Shown here one piece after another: positions 1 through 6,516 of a stretch of DNA of 18,039 bases. The notes below the pieces were generated by a model. That model was not told the origin of the DNA and searched no databases. It saw nothing but the letters and a program-made list of their open reading frames with translations. Position 1 is the stretch's first letter; every line of letters starts with the position of its first letter. The DNA comes from Nitriliruptoraceae bacterium. Its GTDB lineage: Bacteria > Actinomycetota > Nitriliruptoria > Nitriliruptorales > Nitriliruptoraceae. A program made the position numbers and the translations under genes. Location of the stretch: the NCBI GenBank assembly GCA_007134165.1, contig SLLJ01000228.1, forward strand, positions 1 through 18,039, in the 5' to 3' direction.

Positions 1-153
1 GCCCCCGGTTCGCCCTACCGCCAGCCCGTGGGGCGTGGCGGACCGGGCGCTGGCCCCGGGGGACCCCCCGCAGGCCAGCCCCCGGTTCGCCCTACCGCCA
101 GCCCGTGGGGCGTGGCGGACCGGGCGCTGGCCCCGGGGGACCCCCCGCAGGCC
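1..153. repeat. 77-bp tandem duplication at window edge, inside infB
   Basis: Bases 1-76 are identical to bases 78-153 (period 77). The copies diverge at base 77 (a) versus 154 (g). Since 77 is not divisible by three, the two copies are read in different frames. Copy 1 gives the normal IF-2 linker (APGSPYRQPVGRGG) in frame 1, and copy 2 gives the same peptide in frame 3, which continues into the IF-2 body. Only one copy can belong to a continuous infB frame. Confidence 0.95.
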
Positions 154-2051
154 GCGGTGGTCCGGGCGGCCCGGGCGGACCGGGTGGCCCCAGCGGACCG
201 GCCGGTAAGCGGCGCCGCAAGAAGCGGGAGAAGCAGAGCCCGCAGGAGCAGGAGCTCTCGCGCGGCCCGATGCGGCGCGACCTGCCGCTCGAGGAGCAGA
301 TCTCCGTCGAGCGCGTCGAGGTGCTGTCGGGGATCACGGTCGGTGAGCTCGCTGACAAGCTCGGGGTTCCGGGTGCGGCCCTGGTCAAGAAGCTGTTCGA
401 GATGGGCGAGATGGCCACCGTCCAGCAGACCCTGCCCGACGACACCGTCGAGATCATCTGCGCCGACCTCGGCGTCGAGGTCTACTTCATGTCCGAGGAG
501 GAACTCGAGTTCGGGATCGAGGCGCCGGAGGACCCCGTAGCGCTCGAGTCCCGGCCACCGGTCATCACCGTGCTCGGTCACGTCGACCACGGCAAGACGT
601 TGCTGCTCGATGCGATCCGCCTCACCGACGTGGTGTCCACCGAGGCCGGGGGGATCACCCAGCACATCGGTGCCTACCAGATCACCAAGGACGGCCGGCC
701 GATCACCTTCATCGACACCCCCGGCCACGAAGCGTTCACGGCGATGCGGGCGCGTGGCGCGCAGGTGACCGATGTGGCCATTCTCGTGGTCGCCGCCAAC
801 GACGGGGTGATGCCCCAGACCCGCGAGGCCATCGACCACGCCAAGGCGGCCGAGGTGCCGGTGGTGGTGGCGATCAACAAGATCGACCTCGAGGCGGCCG
901 ACCCGATCCGGGTCAAGACCCAACTCACCGAGTACGACCTCGTCGCCGAGGATTTCGGGGGCGACGTACCGATGGTCGAGGTCTCCGCCAAGCAACGGAT
1001 CGGGCTCGAGGAGTTGCTCGAGGTCGTGCTGCTGCAGGCCGACCTGCTCGAACTCAGCGCCAACCCCAACAAGGATGCCCGTGGGCGGGTGGTGGAGGCC
1101 AACCTCGACCGCGGCCGGGGGCCCGTGGCAACGGTGCTGGTGCAGGCCGGCACCCTTCGTCGGGGTGACGTGCTGGTTGCCGGCACCGCTGACGGCAAGA
1201 TCCGGGCGATGTTCGACGAGAACGGCCAGCCCGTCGACGAGGCCCCGCCGGCCCGCCCGGTGCAGGTCATCGGCCTCAATGAGGTCCCCGAGGCTGGCGA
1301 CGAGTTCCGGGTCGTGGACGCCGAGCGCTTCGCGCGCGACGTCGCCGAGCGTCGAGCCGCGCGCGAACGGCGCAAGGAGCTCGCCGAGCGGCGGCCCACG
1401 ACCCTCGAGGAGTTCACCTCGGCGGTACAGGCCGGAGGCAAGGCCACCCTCAACGTCATCATCAAGGCTGACGTGTCCGGCTCCGCCGAGGCACTCGAGG
1501 ACGCTCTGCTCAAGCTCGAGCTCGACGAGGTCCAGATCCGTGTCGTGAGCAAGGGGGTCGGCGCCATCTCCCAGGGCGACGTGCGGCTCGCCGAGGCTTC
1601 GGACGCGATCATCGTGGCGTTCAACGTCCGGCCCGGTGCCAACGCCCGTGAGGAGATCGACCGCTCCGGGGTCGACGTGCGCAGCTACCGGATCATCTAC
1701 GAGGCCATCGAGGACATCCAACTCGCGCTCAAGGGCATGCTGGCCCCCGAGTTCCGCGAGCAGGTGATCGGCGAGGCCGAAGTCCGCGAGGTGTTCAAGG
1801 TCCCCCGGGTCGGCTTCGTGTTCGGCTGCATGGTCACCCGGGGCGAGGTCCGGCGCGACGCCGGGGTGCGCGTGATCCGCGAGGGTGTCGTGATCGCCGA
1901 GGACAAGATGTCCTCCCTGCGCCGCTTCAAGGAGGATGCCAAGGAGGTCCGTGAGGGCTTCGAGTGCGGGATCGGGCTCGAGAAGTTCCAGGACGTCAAG
2001 GAGGGTGACGTCATCGAGGCCTTCGAAACCGTCGAGGTCGATCGCGACTGA
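3..2051 (+). CDS. infB: Translation initiation factor IF-2 (5' partial)
   Basis: IF-2 is the GTPase that places initiator fMet-tRNA on the 30S subunit and promotes 50S joining in the cytoplasm. Counting from the in-frame GTG at 105 as residue 1, the G-domain motifs are GHVDHGKT (158-165), DTPGH (204-208) and NKID (258-261). An IF2_N helical module (about residues 56-110) precedes them and the beta-barrel and C-terminal domains follow to a TGA stop. The part before about residue 35 is a Gly/Pro/Arg-rich linker ending in a KRRRKKREK basic patch, as in actinobacterial IF-2. The true N terminus lies left of the window. The frame stays open to base 3, but only the sequence from base 78 on reads as normal IF-2 linker. 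Upstream of that a 77-bp out-of-frame duplication intervenes, so the peptide encoded by bases 3-77 should not be trusted. Identity is certain; the 5' edge is not. Confidence 0.97.
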   Translation, partial: PRFALPPARGAWRTGRWPRGTPRRPAPGSPYRQPVGRGGPGAGPGGPPAGRGGPGGPGGPGGPSGPAGKRRRKKREKQSPQEQELSRGPMRRDLPLEEQISVERVEVLSGITVGELADKLGVPGAALVKKLFEMGEMATVQQTLPDDTVEIICADLGVEVYFMSEEELEFGIEAPEDPVALESRPPVITVLGHVDHGKTLLLDAIRLTDVVSTEAGGITQHIGAYQITKDGRPITFIDTPGHEAFTAMRARGAQVTDVAILVVAANDGVMPQTREAIDHAKAAEVPVVVAINKIDLEAADPIRVKTQLTEYDLVAEDFGGDVPMVEVSAKQRIGLEELLEVVLLQADLLELSANPNKDARGRVVEANLDRGRGPVATVLVQAGTLRRGDVLVAGTADGKIRAMFDENGQPVDEAPPARPVQVIGLNEVPEAGDEFRVVDAERFARDVAERRAARERRKELAERRPTTLEEFTSAVQAGGKATLNVIIKADVSGSAEALEDALLKLELDEVQIRVVSKGVGAISQGDVRLAEASDAIIVAFNVRPGANAREEIDRSGVDVRSYRIIYEAIEDIQLALKGMLAPEFREQVIGEAEVREVFKVPRVGFVFGCMVTRGEVRRDAGVRVIREGVVIAEDKMSSLRRFKEDAKEVREGFECGIGLEKFQDVKEGDVIEAFETVEVDRD

Positions 2052-2082
2052 CCGCCCGGCACGAGGGCACGAGGAGGACGCG

Positions 2083-2442
2083 GTGGCCGACTCCGCAACG
2101 GTGCACCACGCGGTGGTCCGGATCGACCTGCACCTGCCCGATGCGGACAGCCTCAAGGACAAGCGCTCCGTCGTGCAGCGGGCACTGACCCGGTTGCGCG
2201 ACGACCTCGGCTGCTCGGCCGCCGAGGTCGGGGCCCAGGACCGCTGGCGCCGCGCCGTGCTCGGCGTCGCGGTGGTGGCCTCCACCCACGCCGGCGTCGA
2301 ACGGGTCCTGCACCGTTGCACCGCCATCCTCGAACGTGATCCGAGAGTCGAGGTGATCGGCCTGCACGACGAGGTCGGCACCCTCGTGGTCGAGGGACCC
2401 GGCCTGTCGCACCTGACCCACCTGCTGACCTCTGAGGAGTGA
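2083..2442 (+). CDS. DUF503 / YlxP-family protein
   Basis: Small protein (119 aa) of the DUF503 family, which is regularly encoded between infB and rbfA in Gram-positive bacteria. Bacillus YlxP belongs here. A link to ribosome maturation has been suggested, but the molecular role is not settled. The family hallmark near the N terminus is visible: a hydrophobic beta strand (VVRIDLHLP) followed by SLKDKRSVVQ at about residues 23-32. A second strand (VLGVAVVAS) comes mid-protein. The GTG at 2083 is chosen because a GAGGAG Shine-Dalgarno lies just upstream; the frame also extends left inside infB without ribosome-binding support. It follows infB by 31 bp and its end overlaps the rbfA ribosome-binding region, so it is surely cotranscribed. 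At 119 aa it is somewhat longer than the roughly 95-aa family norm, mostly at the C terminus. Confidence 0.85.
   Translation: MADSATVHHAVVRIDLHLPDADSLKDKRSVVQRALTRLRDDLGCSAAEVGAQDRWRRAVLGVAVVASTHAGVERVLHRCTAILERDPRVEVIGLHDEVGTLVVEGPGLSHLTHLLTSEE
2434..2439 (+). promoter_or_regulatory. Ribosome-binding site deciding the rbfA start
   Basis: GAGGAG lies at the end of the DUF503 gene, 5 nt before GTG 2445. It supports 2445 rather than the upstream GTG at 2439, which overlaps the motif itself. Confidence 0.6.
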
Positions 2443-2444
2443 CC

Positions 2445-2906
2445 GTGGCCCGCAAGCGCAACCCCCGTACCGACCGGCTCGTGCGTGACGCGCTGGCCGA
2501 CCTGCTCGCGTCCGAGGTCGCTGATCCGCGGCTCGCGCTGGTGTCGATCACCGAGGTGGATGTCACCCCCGACCACGACGTCGCCACCATCTACTACCTC
2601 AACGTCGACCCGAGCCTGGTCTCCCGGGATCCGCGCCGCAGCGGCGGTGACCGGCCGCGTTCGGTCGAGGAGGTGCAGGCGGGCTTCGAGGCTGCGACCC
2701 CGCGGCTGCGTTCGATGCTGGGCAGCCGGGTGCGCCTGCGCACCACCCCTGAGCTGCGCTTCCGTCCCGACCCGGTCGCGGAGCAGGCCGGACGAGTCGA
2801 GTCGCTGTTGCGTGAGATGCGACCACCGGAGGACGTGCCGGTCGACGACGAGGTCGCCGCCGACCCGGAGTCCGAGCGCGCATCCGGCGACGCCGAATCC
2901 CCATGA
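2445..2906 (+). CDS. rbfA: 30S ribosome-binding factor A
   Basis: RbfA is a single KH-like-domain protein that binds immature 30S subunits and helps the 5' end of 16S rRNA mature; it is also a cold-adaptation factor. The N-terminal helix RTDRLVRDALADLLASEV and the strand LALVSITEVDVTPD are diagnostic. GTG 2445 is preferred over GTG 2439 because the GAGGAG at 2434-2439 then has a 5-nt spacer. The product is 153 aa, longer than the usual 115-130. The extra length is an insertion of about 20 residues (DPSLVSRDPRRSGGDRPRS) between the second strand and the helix containing FEAATPRLRSMLG, plus an acidic C-terminal tail (VPVDDEVAADPESE). The start of nrnA overlaps its stop (ATGA), indicating translational coupling. 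Confidence 0.93.
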   Translation: MARKRNPRTDRLVRDALADLLASEVADPRLALVSITEVDVTPDHDVATIYYLNVDPSLVSRDPRRSGGDRPRSVEEVQAGFEAATPRLRSMLGSRVRLRTTPELRFRPDPVAEQAGRVESLLREMRPPEDVPVDDEVAADPESERASGDAESP

Positions 2907-3943
2907 GCACCTCGCTGCCCTGGCTCCAGGACCAACCGGACGGTCTGCGAGACCTGCCGGAAGGTCGCCTCGACGCTGCGGCCCGCATCCTGCGTGACGC
3001 TGCCGGTGCGGGCCAGCGGATCGTGCTCGCCGGCCACATCGGTCCCGACGCCGACGCGTTGGGCTCCGTGCTCGCGCTCCACGAGGTGCTCCAGGGCCTC
3101 GGCGCCCGATCGCTGCCGGTGATCGGCGAATCGCCGCTGTCCGTGCCGGCGAACCTGGCCTGGCTGCCGCATGCCACGCGGCTGGTCGGTGCCGACGCAC
3201 TGCCCGACCGTGACGAACTCGAGATCCTGGTCACCCTCGACGCGGCCAGCCCCGATCGGCTCGGCGCCGTCACGGCGCTGCTCGACGGACCCGCCACGGT
3301 GGTGATGGTCGACCACCACGCCAGCGGGCAGCCCTTCGGTGACCTGGCGCTGGTTGCGCCCGGCGCGGCCTCCACGACCCAGGTGCTGGCTGCGCTCATC
3401 GCGCGGATGGGTGTGGCGCTGACGCCGAGCATGGCGACCTGCCTGTACGCGGGTCTGGTCGCCGACACCGGACGCTTCGGCTACTCCTCGTCCGACGGCT
3501 CGACGCTGCGCCTGGCCGGGGAGCTCGTCGATGCGGGAGCCGACCACGTCCAGGTGCACCGCCGGCTGTTCGCGACCCGGACCCTGGCCGAACTCGACCT
3601 ACTCGCCGCGGCGCTGGGCCGCCTGCGCTTCCTCCCCGAGCACCGACTGGTGCACACCCACGTCACCGCGCGGGAGTTGGCGGCCAGCGGAGCCAATGGG
3701 GAGGCCACCGAACACCTCGTTGACGTCGTGCGCTGGGCGGACGTCGCCGAGGTGACCCTGGTCGCCAAGCCGGGACCCGACGATACCTGGCGGGTCTCGC
3801 TGCGCTCCGAGGGTGGGGTCGACGTGGGACGGCTCGCGGGCCGGTTCGGCGGGGGAGGCCACCAGCGGGCGGCGGGTTTCACCCGCGCCGGACAGGTCAA
3901 GGACGTCGTCGCCGAGGTGGTGGCTGCGCTCGGGGAGCGCTGA
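2903..3943 (+). CDS. nrnA: DHH/DHHA1 phosphoesterase, NrnA-like (nanoRNase / pAp phosphatase)
   Basis: 346-aa two-domain phosphoesterase of the DHH superfamily. NrnA-type enzymes degrade 2-5-nt RNA fragments, the end products of exonucleases such as PNPase, and/or dephosphorylate 3'-phosphoadenosine 5'-phosphate; some actinobacterial members act on cyclic dinucleotides or their products. Metal-binding motifs are intact: GHIGPDADALGS at residues 44-55 (H45, D49, D51), D113 in TLDAAS, and VDHHAS at 136-141. The DHHA1 substrate-binding motif GGGGHQRAAG is at 316-325 near the C terminus. The ATG at 2903 overlaps the rbfA stop (ATGA). The gene sits in the standard actinobacterial position between rbfA and truB. 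Fold and catalytic class are clear; the exact substrate cannot be told from the sequence. Confidence 0.9.
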   Translation: MSTSLPWLQDQPDGLRDLPEGRLDAAARILRDAAGAGQRIVLAGHIGPDADALGSVLALHEVLQGLGARSLPVIGESPLSVPANLAWLPHATRLVGADALPDRDELEILVTLDAASPDRLGAVTALLDGPATVVMVDHHASGQPFGDLALVAPGAASTTQVLAALIARMGVALTPSMATCLYAGLVADTGRFGYSSSDGSTLRLAGELVDAGADHVQVHRRLFATRTLAELDLLAAALGRLRFLPEHRLVHTHVTARELAASGANGEATEHLVDVVRWADVAEVTLVAKPGPDDTWRVSLRSEGGVDVGRLAGRFGGGGHQRAAGFTRAGQVKDVVAEVVAALGER

Positions 3944-3944
3944 G

Positions 3945-4901
3945 GTGGGCCGCCGGCGACGACGCAGCGACGATCTCGGCGGGGTGCTGGTGCTGGACAA
4001 GCCGGCCGGTCCGACCTCCCACGACGTGGTCGCTCAGGTGCGCCGCGCGGCCGGACAGCACCGCGTGGGCCACACCGGCACCCTCGACCCTGCGGCCACC
4101 GGGGTGCTGGTGGTGTGCCTGGGTCGGGCCACCCGGCTGGTGCCGTTCCTGCAGGCGGGCAACAAGACCTATGAGGCTCGGCTGGTGCTCGGTGTGGAGA
4201 CCGACAGTCAGGATGCGGATGGTGTCGTGGTCGCCCGCCGGGACGCCAGCCACATCGACGAGCACCGGCTGTGCGAGGTCTTGACCCGCTTCCAGGGCGA
4301 GATCGAGCAGGTGCCTCCGATGGTCTCGGCGGTGCAGATCGACGGCCAGCGGCTCCACGAGTTGGCCCGCCGCGGCATCGAAGTCGACCGCCCGGCCCGG
4401 CAGGTCACGATCCACGATCTGGTGCTCGACGGGTTCACGCCTGGCGAGCACCCGCAGGCCAGCTTCCTGGTGACCTGCTCGGCGGGGACCTACGTGCGCA
4501 CGCTGGCCCATGACGTGGGCCGGGAGCTCGGAGTGGGCGCGAGCCTCACCGCGCTGCGCCGCGTCGCCAACGGCCCCTTCGGCCTGGCCGACGCCCACGA
4601 TCCGGGGGAGCTGGTCCCGAACGATCGTGCCGGCGTGGCGCGTCGCTGCCTGACACCGGCCGAGGCGGTCGGTCGCTGCCTGCCCCGCCTCGAGGTGGAT
4701 GACGCCGTGCGCGCGCGGCGCCTGGCGCAGGGAGGCCGGCTCGAAGCGCCCCCCGGGCCCGGGACGTACGCGGTCTTCCACGGGGCGCGGCTGCTCGGCG
4801 TGTACGACGGTGATGATGGGCGTTCCGCACTGGTCTGGACCCGGCCCGAGGAGCTCGGCCCCGCCGCGGCGGCCGATCCGACCCCCGATCAGGCAGGCTG
4901 A
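3945..4901 (+). CDS. truB: tRNA pseudouridine-55 synthase
   Basis: TruB isomerises U55 in the T-loop of tRNAs and also works as a tRNA-folding chaperone. The N-terminal motif GVLVLDKPAGPTSHDVV (13-29) and HTGTLDPAATGVL with catalytic D48 are present, as are KTYEA, the PPMVSAVQIDGQRLHELAR segment, and the GTYVRTLAHDVG motif. A C-terminal PUA-like region (LEVDDAVRARRLAQGG ... GTYAVF) follows. The GTG start at 3945 lies one base after the nrnA stop and leaves a compact N terminus (MGRRRRRSDD) before the conserved domain. The frame is also open upstream inside nrnA, but that part has no TruB similarity. Length 318 aa is normal for actinobacteria. It is translationally linked to nrnA, with ribF starting 2 nt after its stop. 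Confidence 0.96.
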   Translation: MGRRRRRSDDLGGVLVLDKPAGPTSHDVVAQVRRAAGQHRVGHTGTLDPAATGVLVVCLGRATRLVPFLQAGNKTYEARLVLGVETDSQDADGVVVARRDASHIDEHRLCEVLTRFQGEIEQVPPMVSAVQIDGQRLHELARRGIEVDRPARQVTIHDLVLDGFTPGEHPQASFLVTCSAGTYVRTLAHDVGRELGVGASLTALRRVANGPFGLADAHDPGELVPNDRAGVARRCLTPAEAVGRCLPRLEVDDAVRARRLAQGGRLEAPPGPGTYAVFHGARLLGVYDGDDGRSALVWTRPEELGPAAAADPTPDQAG

Positions 4902-4902
4902 T

Positions 4903-5841
4903 GTGAACGAACCCCCCGAGCCCGTGCCCTGCGTGCGCGGCACCGAGCAGATCGACCCGACCCCGTCGGTGGTGACGATCGGCAACTTCGACGGGGTGCA
5001 CCGCGGGCATCAGGTGCTGCTGCGGCGCACGGTCGACGCGGCCACGGCCCGGGGACTGCGCTCGGTGGCGGTGACCTTCGACCCGCACCCGATGGCGCTG
5101 CTGCGCCCCGAGCTGGCTCCCCCCCTCCTGCAGACGGTCGACGAGCGCTGCCATCAGCTGCGGGCGGCCGGTGCGGACCTCGTGCTCGTGCTGCCCTTCA
5201 CCCGGGAGCTGGCCGCGCTGACGCCGGCCGCTTTCGTCGAGCGGGTGCTGGCCGGTCCCCTCCAGGCCCGGCGCGTGGTGGTCGGCACCAACTTCCGATT
5301 CGGGCACCGGGCCGCGGGCAACGTCGTGACCCTGGTGGAGGAGGGCGAGCAGCACGGGTTCGAGGTCGAGGCGGTCACCCTGCTCGAGCTCGGCGGGGTG
5401 ACGATCTCCTCCTCGGCGGTGCGTGAGCACCTGCAGGCCGGCGACGTCGGTTGGGTGGGGCTGGCCCTGGGTCGTCCGCCGCGGATCGCGGGCACCGTGG
5501 TCCGCGGCGACGCGCGGGGACGTGCGATCGGCTTCCCGACCGCCAACCTCGACGTCCCCAACGGGCTCGTGCTGCCCGCCGACGGGGTCTACGCCGGCTA
5601 CGCCGAACTCGCCGGTGCCCGGCATCCGGCGGTGGTCAACGTCGGGGTCCGGCCCACCTTCGAAGGGCAGCGTCGCACGGTGGAGGCGCACCTGCTCGAC
5701 CTCGACCTGGACCTCTACGGCCGGCAGCTCGGCCTCGCCCTCGAGTACCGCATCCGCGGCGAGCGGCGTTTCGACGGCGTCGAGGCGTTGGTGGCGCAGA
5801 TCGCCGTCGACGCGGCCCGCTCACGTGAGCTGCTGGCCTGA
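4903..5841 (+). CDS. ribF: Bifunctional riboflavin kinase / FAD synthetase
   Basis: RibF phosphorylates riboflavin to FMN and then adenylylates FMN to FAD. The N-terminal nucleotidyltransferase domain carries TIGNFDGVHRGHQ (25-37) and TFDPHP (58-63), then the NFRFGHRAAGN segment and SSSAVREHL. The C-terminal flavokinase domain starts at about residue 192 and shows GRAIGFPTANLD (206-217), DGVYAGYAEL, VVNVGVRPTF and VEAHLLD. The GTG start at 4903 comes 1 nt after the truB stop. The 312-aa length matches the family. It is the last gene of the tightly packed block; 214 bp follow before rpsO. FAD from this enzyme is the cofactor of both flavoproteins encoded further right (the alkyl-DHAP-synthase-type protein and GlpD), but that is metabolic coincidence rather than evidence of a pathway. 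Confidence 0.96.
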   Translation: MNEPPEPVPCVRGTEQIDPTPSVVTIGNFDGVHRGHQVLLRRTVDAATARGLRSVAVTFDPHPMALLRPELAPPLLQTVDERCHQLRAAGADLVLVLPFTRELAALTPAAFVERVLAGPLQARRVVVGTNFRFGHRAAGNVVTLVEEGEQHGFEVEAVTLLELGGVTISSSAVREHLQAGDVGWVGLALGRPPRIAGTVVRGDARGRAIGFPTANLDVPNGLVLPADGVYAGYAELAGARHPAVVNVGVRPTFEGQRRTVEAHLLDLDLDLYGRQLGLALEYRIRGERRFDGVEALVAQIAVDAARSRELLA

Positions 5842-6055
5842 TCGGACAGGACCAACGCTTGGCGTCGGACCGCATCGTGTGTCACACTCCGTCGTCGGCC
5901 CGCACGGGTCGATGTCACCGTGCCCGCTCGGGCGTCGGGCTCCCGGTTGCCGCGCAACGGACGTCGTGCCGCGTGCGTGTCCCGGACCCCACGGTGGACG
6001 CCACCCGGCGCCACCGGCCCGGCGATGCAGGGCCCGCCACGACAGGAGCGCCACC
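5842..6055. other. ribF-rpsO intergenic region, probable rpsO leader
   Basis: 214 bp without a convincing gene. A weak promoter-like pair can be drawn: TTGGCG at 5859-5864 and CACACT at 5883-5888 (18-bp spacer). The second element lies in an 11-bp odd palindrome, GTGTG-T-CACAC (5877-5887). In many bacteria S15 represses its own mRNA through leader structure, so the remaining roughly 165 nt may be a regulatory leader, but I see no recognisable S15-binding fold. Short frames here are compositional shadows. Confidence 0.3.
6044..6048 (+). promoter_or_regulatory. Ribosome-binding site setting a TTG start for rpsO
   Basis: AGGAG lies 7 nt upstream of TTG 6056. No ATG or GTG gives an S15-like N terminus, so this site fixes the rare start codon. 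Confidence 0.75.
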
Positions 6056-6328
6056 TTGGCCGCCGTACTGCCCGACGACAAGCAGGAGATCATCGCCCGC
6101 TTCGCCCGCAACGAGGGTGACACCGGGTCTCCGGAGGTACAGATCGCGCTGCTGACCAAGCGCATCAGCCACCTCACCGAGCACCTCAAGGTGCACAAGC
6201 ACGACCACCACACCCGTCGTGGTCTGCTGATGCTGGTCGGCCAGCGGCGCCGGCTGCTCAACTACCTCATGGACCGGGACATCGCCCGGTACCGCTCGCT
6301 GCTCACGGAGCTCGAACTGCGGCGCTGA
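6056..6328 (+). CDS. rpsO: 30S ribosomal protein S15
   Basis: S15 binds the central domain of 16S rRNA early in 30S assembly and contributes to intersubunit bridge B4. The 90-aa product has the complete family pattern: EIIARFARNEGDTGSPEVQIALLTKRI, then LTEHLKVHKHDHHTRRGLLMLVGQRRRLLNYL, then a C-terminal RYRSLLTELELRR. Start is TTG 6056 with AGGAG 7 nt upstream, giving MAAVLPDDKQE, the expected N terminus; the family norm is 89 aa. It is followed by pnp after 188 bp, the conserved rpsO-pnp pairing found across bacteria. Confidence 0.97.
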   Translation: MAAVLPDDKQEIIARFARNEGDTGSPEVQIALLTKRISHLTEHLKVHKHDHHTRRGLLMLVGQRRRLLNYLMDRDIARYRSLLTELELRR

Positions 6329-6341
6329 GCGATGTTCCCCT

Positions 6342-6363
6342 GCCGGGGTCCGTGGACCCCGGC
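6342..6363 (+). terminator. Perfect 9-bp hairpin 13 nt after rpsO stop
   Basis: The arms GCCGGGGTC (6342-6350) and GACCCCGGC (6355-6363) are exact reverse complements around a CGTG loop, and the stem is very GC-rich. No T-run follows, so it is not a classical intrinsic terminator. It could still attenuate transcription, protect the rpsO mRNA 3' end from exonucleases, or be a processing element, as found between rpsO and pnp in other bacteria. Confidence 0.55.
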
Positions 6364-6395
6364 GCCAACCACCCGACGCGCCCGACGTCGGTCGT

Positions 6396-6437
6396 CAGTG
6401 GAGACGCCTCGAGCTGCGACTCGAGCCGTGCCCACTG
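6396..6437 (+). promoter_or_regulatory. Imperfect long hairpin in pnp leader (possible RNase III site)
   Basis: A 42-nt fold. The outer stem is CAGTGG (6396-6401) with CCACTG (6432-6437). The middle pairs ACG (6404-6406) with CGT (6427-6429). The inner stem is CTCGAG (6408-6413) with CTCGAG (6420-6425), around a 6-nt loop. Fifteen pairs with small internal mismatches resemble RNase III substrates. In E. coli and Streptomyces an rpsO-pnp intergenic hairpin is cut by RNase III and takes part in control of pnp expression. An Actino-pnp RNA motif is also known upstream of actinobacterial pnp genes. Whether this element matches that model was not tested. Confidence 0.5.
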
Positions 6438-6516
6438 ATGTGCCGGCCCCGGTCCCCGCGTCACCCGGGCCGCCCGACGATCGGTGTGGCCCCCGACCCG
6501 AACCAGGAGGCCCACC

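Noticed and set aside
15..3200. 1061-codon open frame on the minus strand opposite infB, DUF503 and rbfA
   Set aside because: It is antisense to conserved genes, its peptide is rich in His/Asp/Leu/Gly from mirrored GC-rich codons, and no domain is recognisable. In DNA this GC-rich, stop-free antisense frames are expected.
5842..6055. Small gene between ribF and rpsO
   Set aside because: The short frames lack a ribosome-binding site and conserved motifs; the interval is better read as the rpsO leader.
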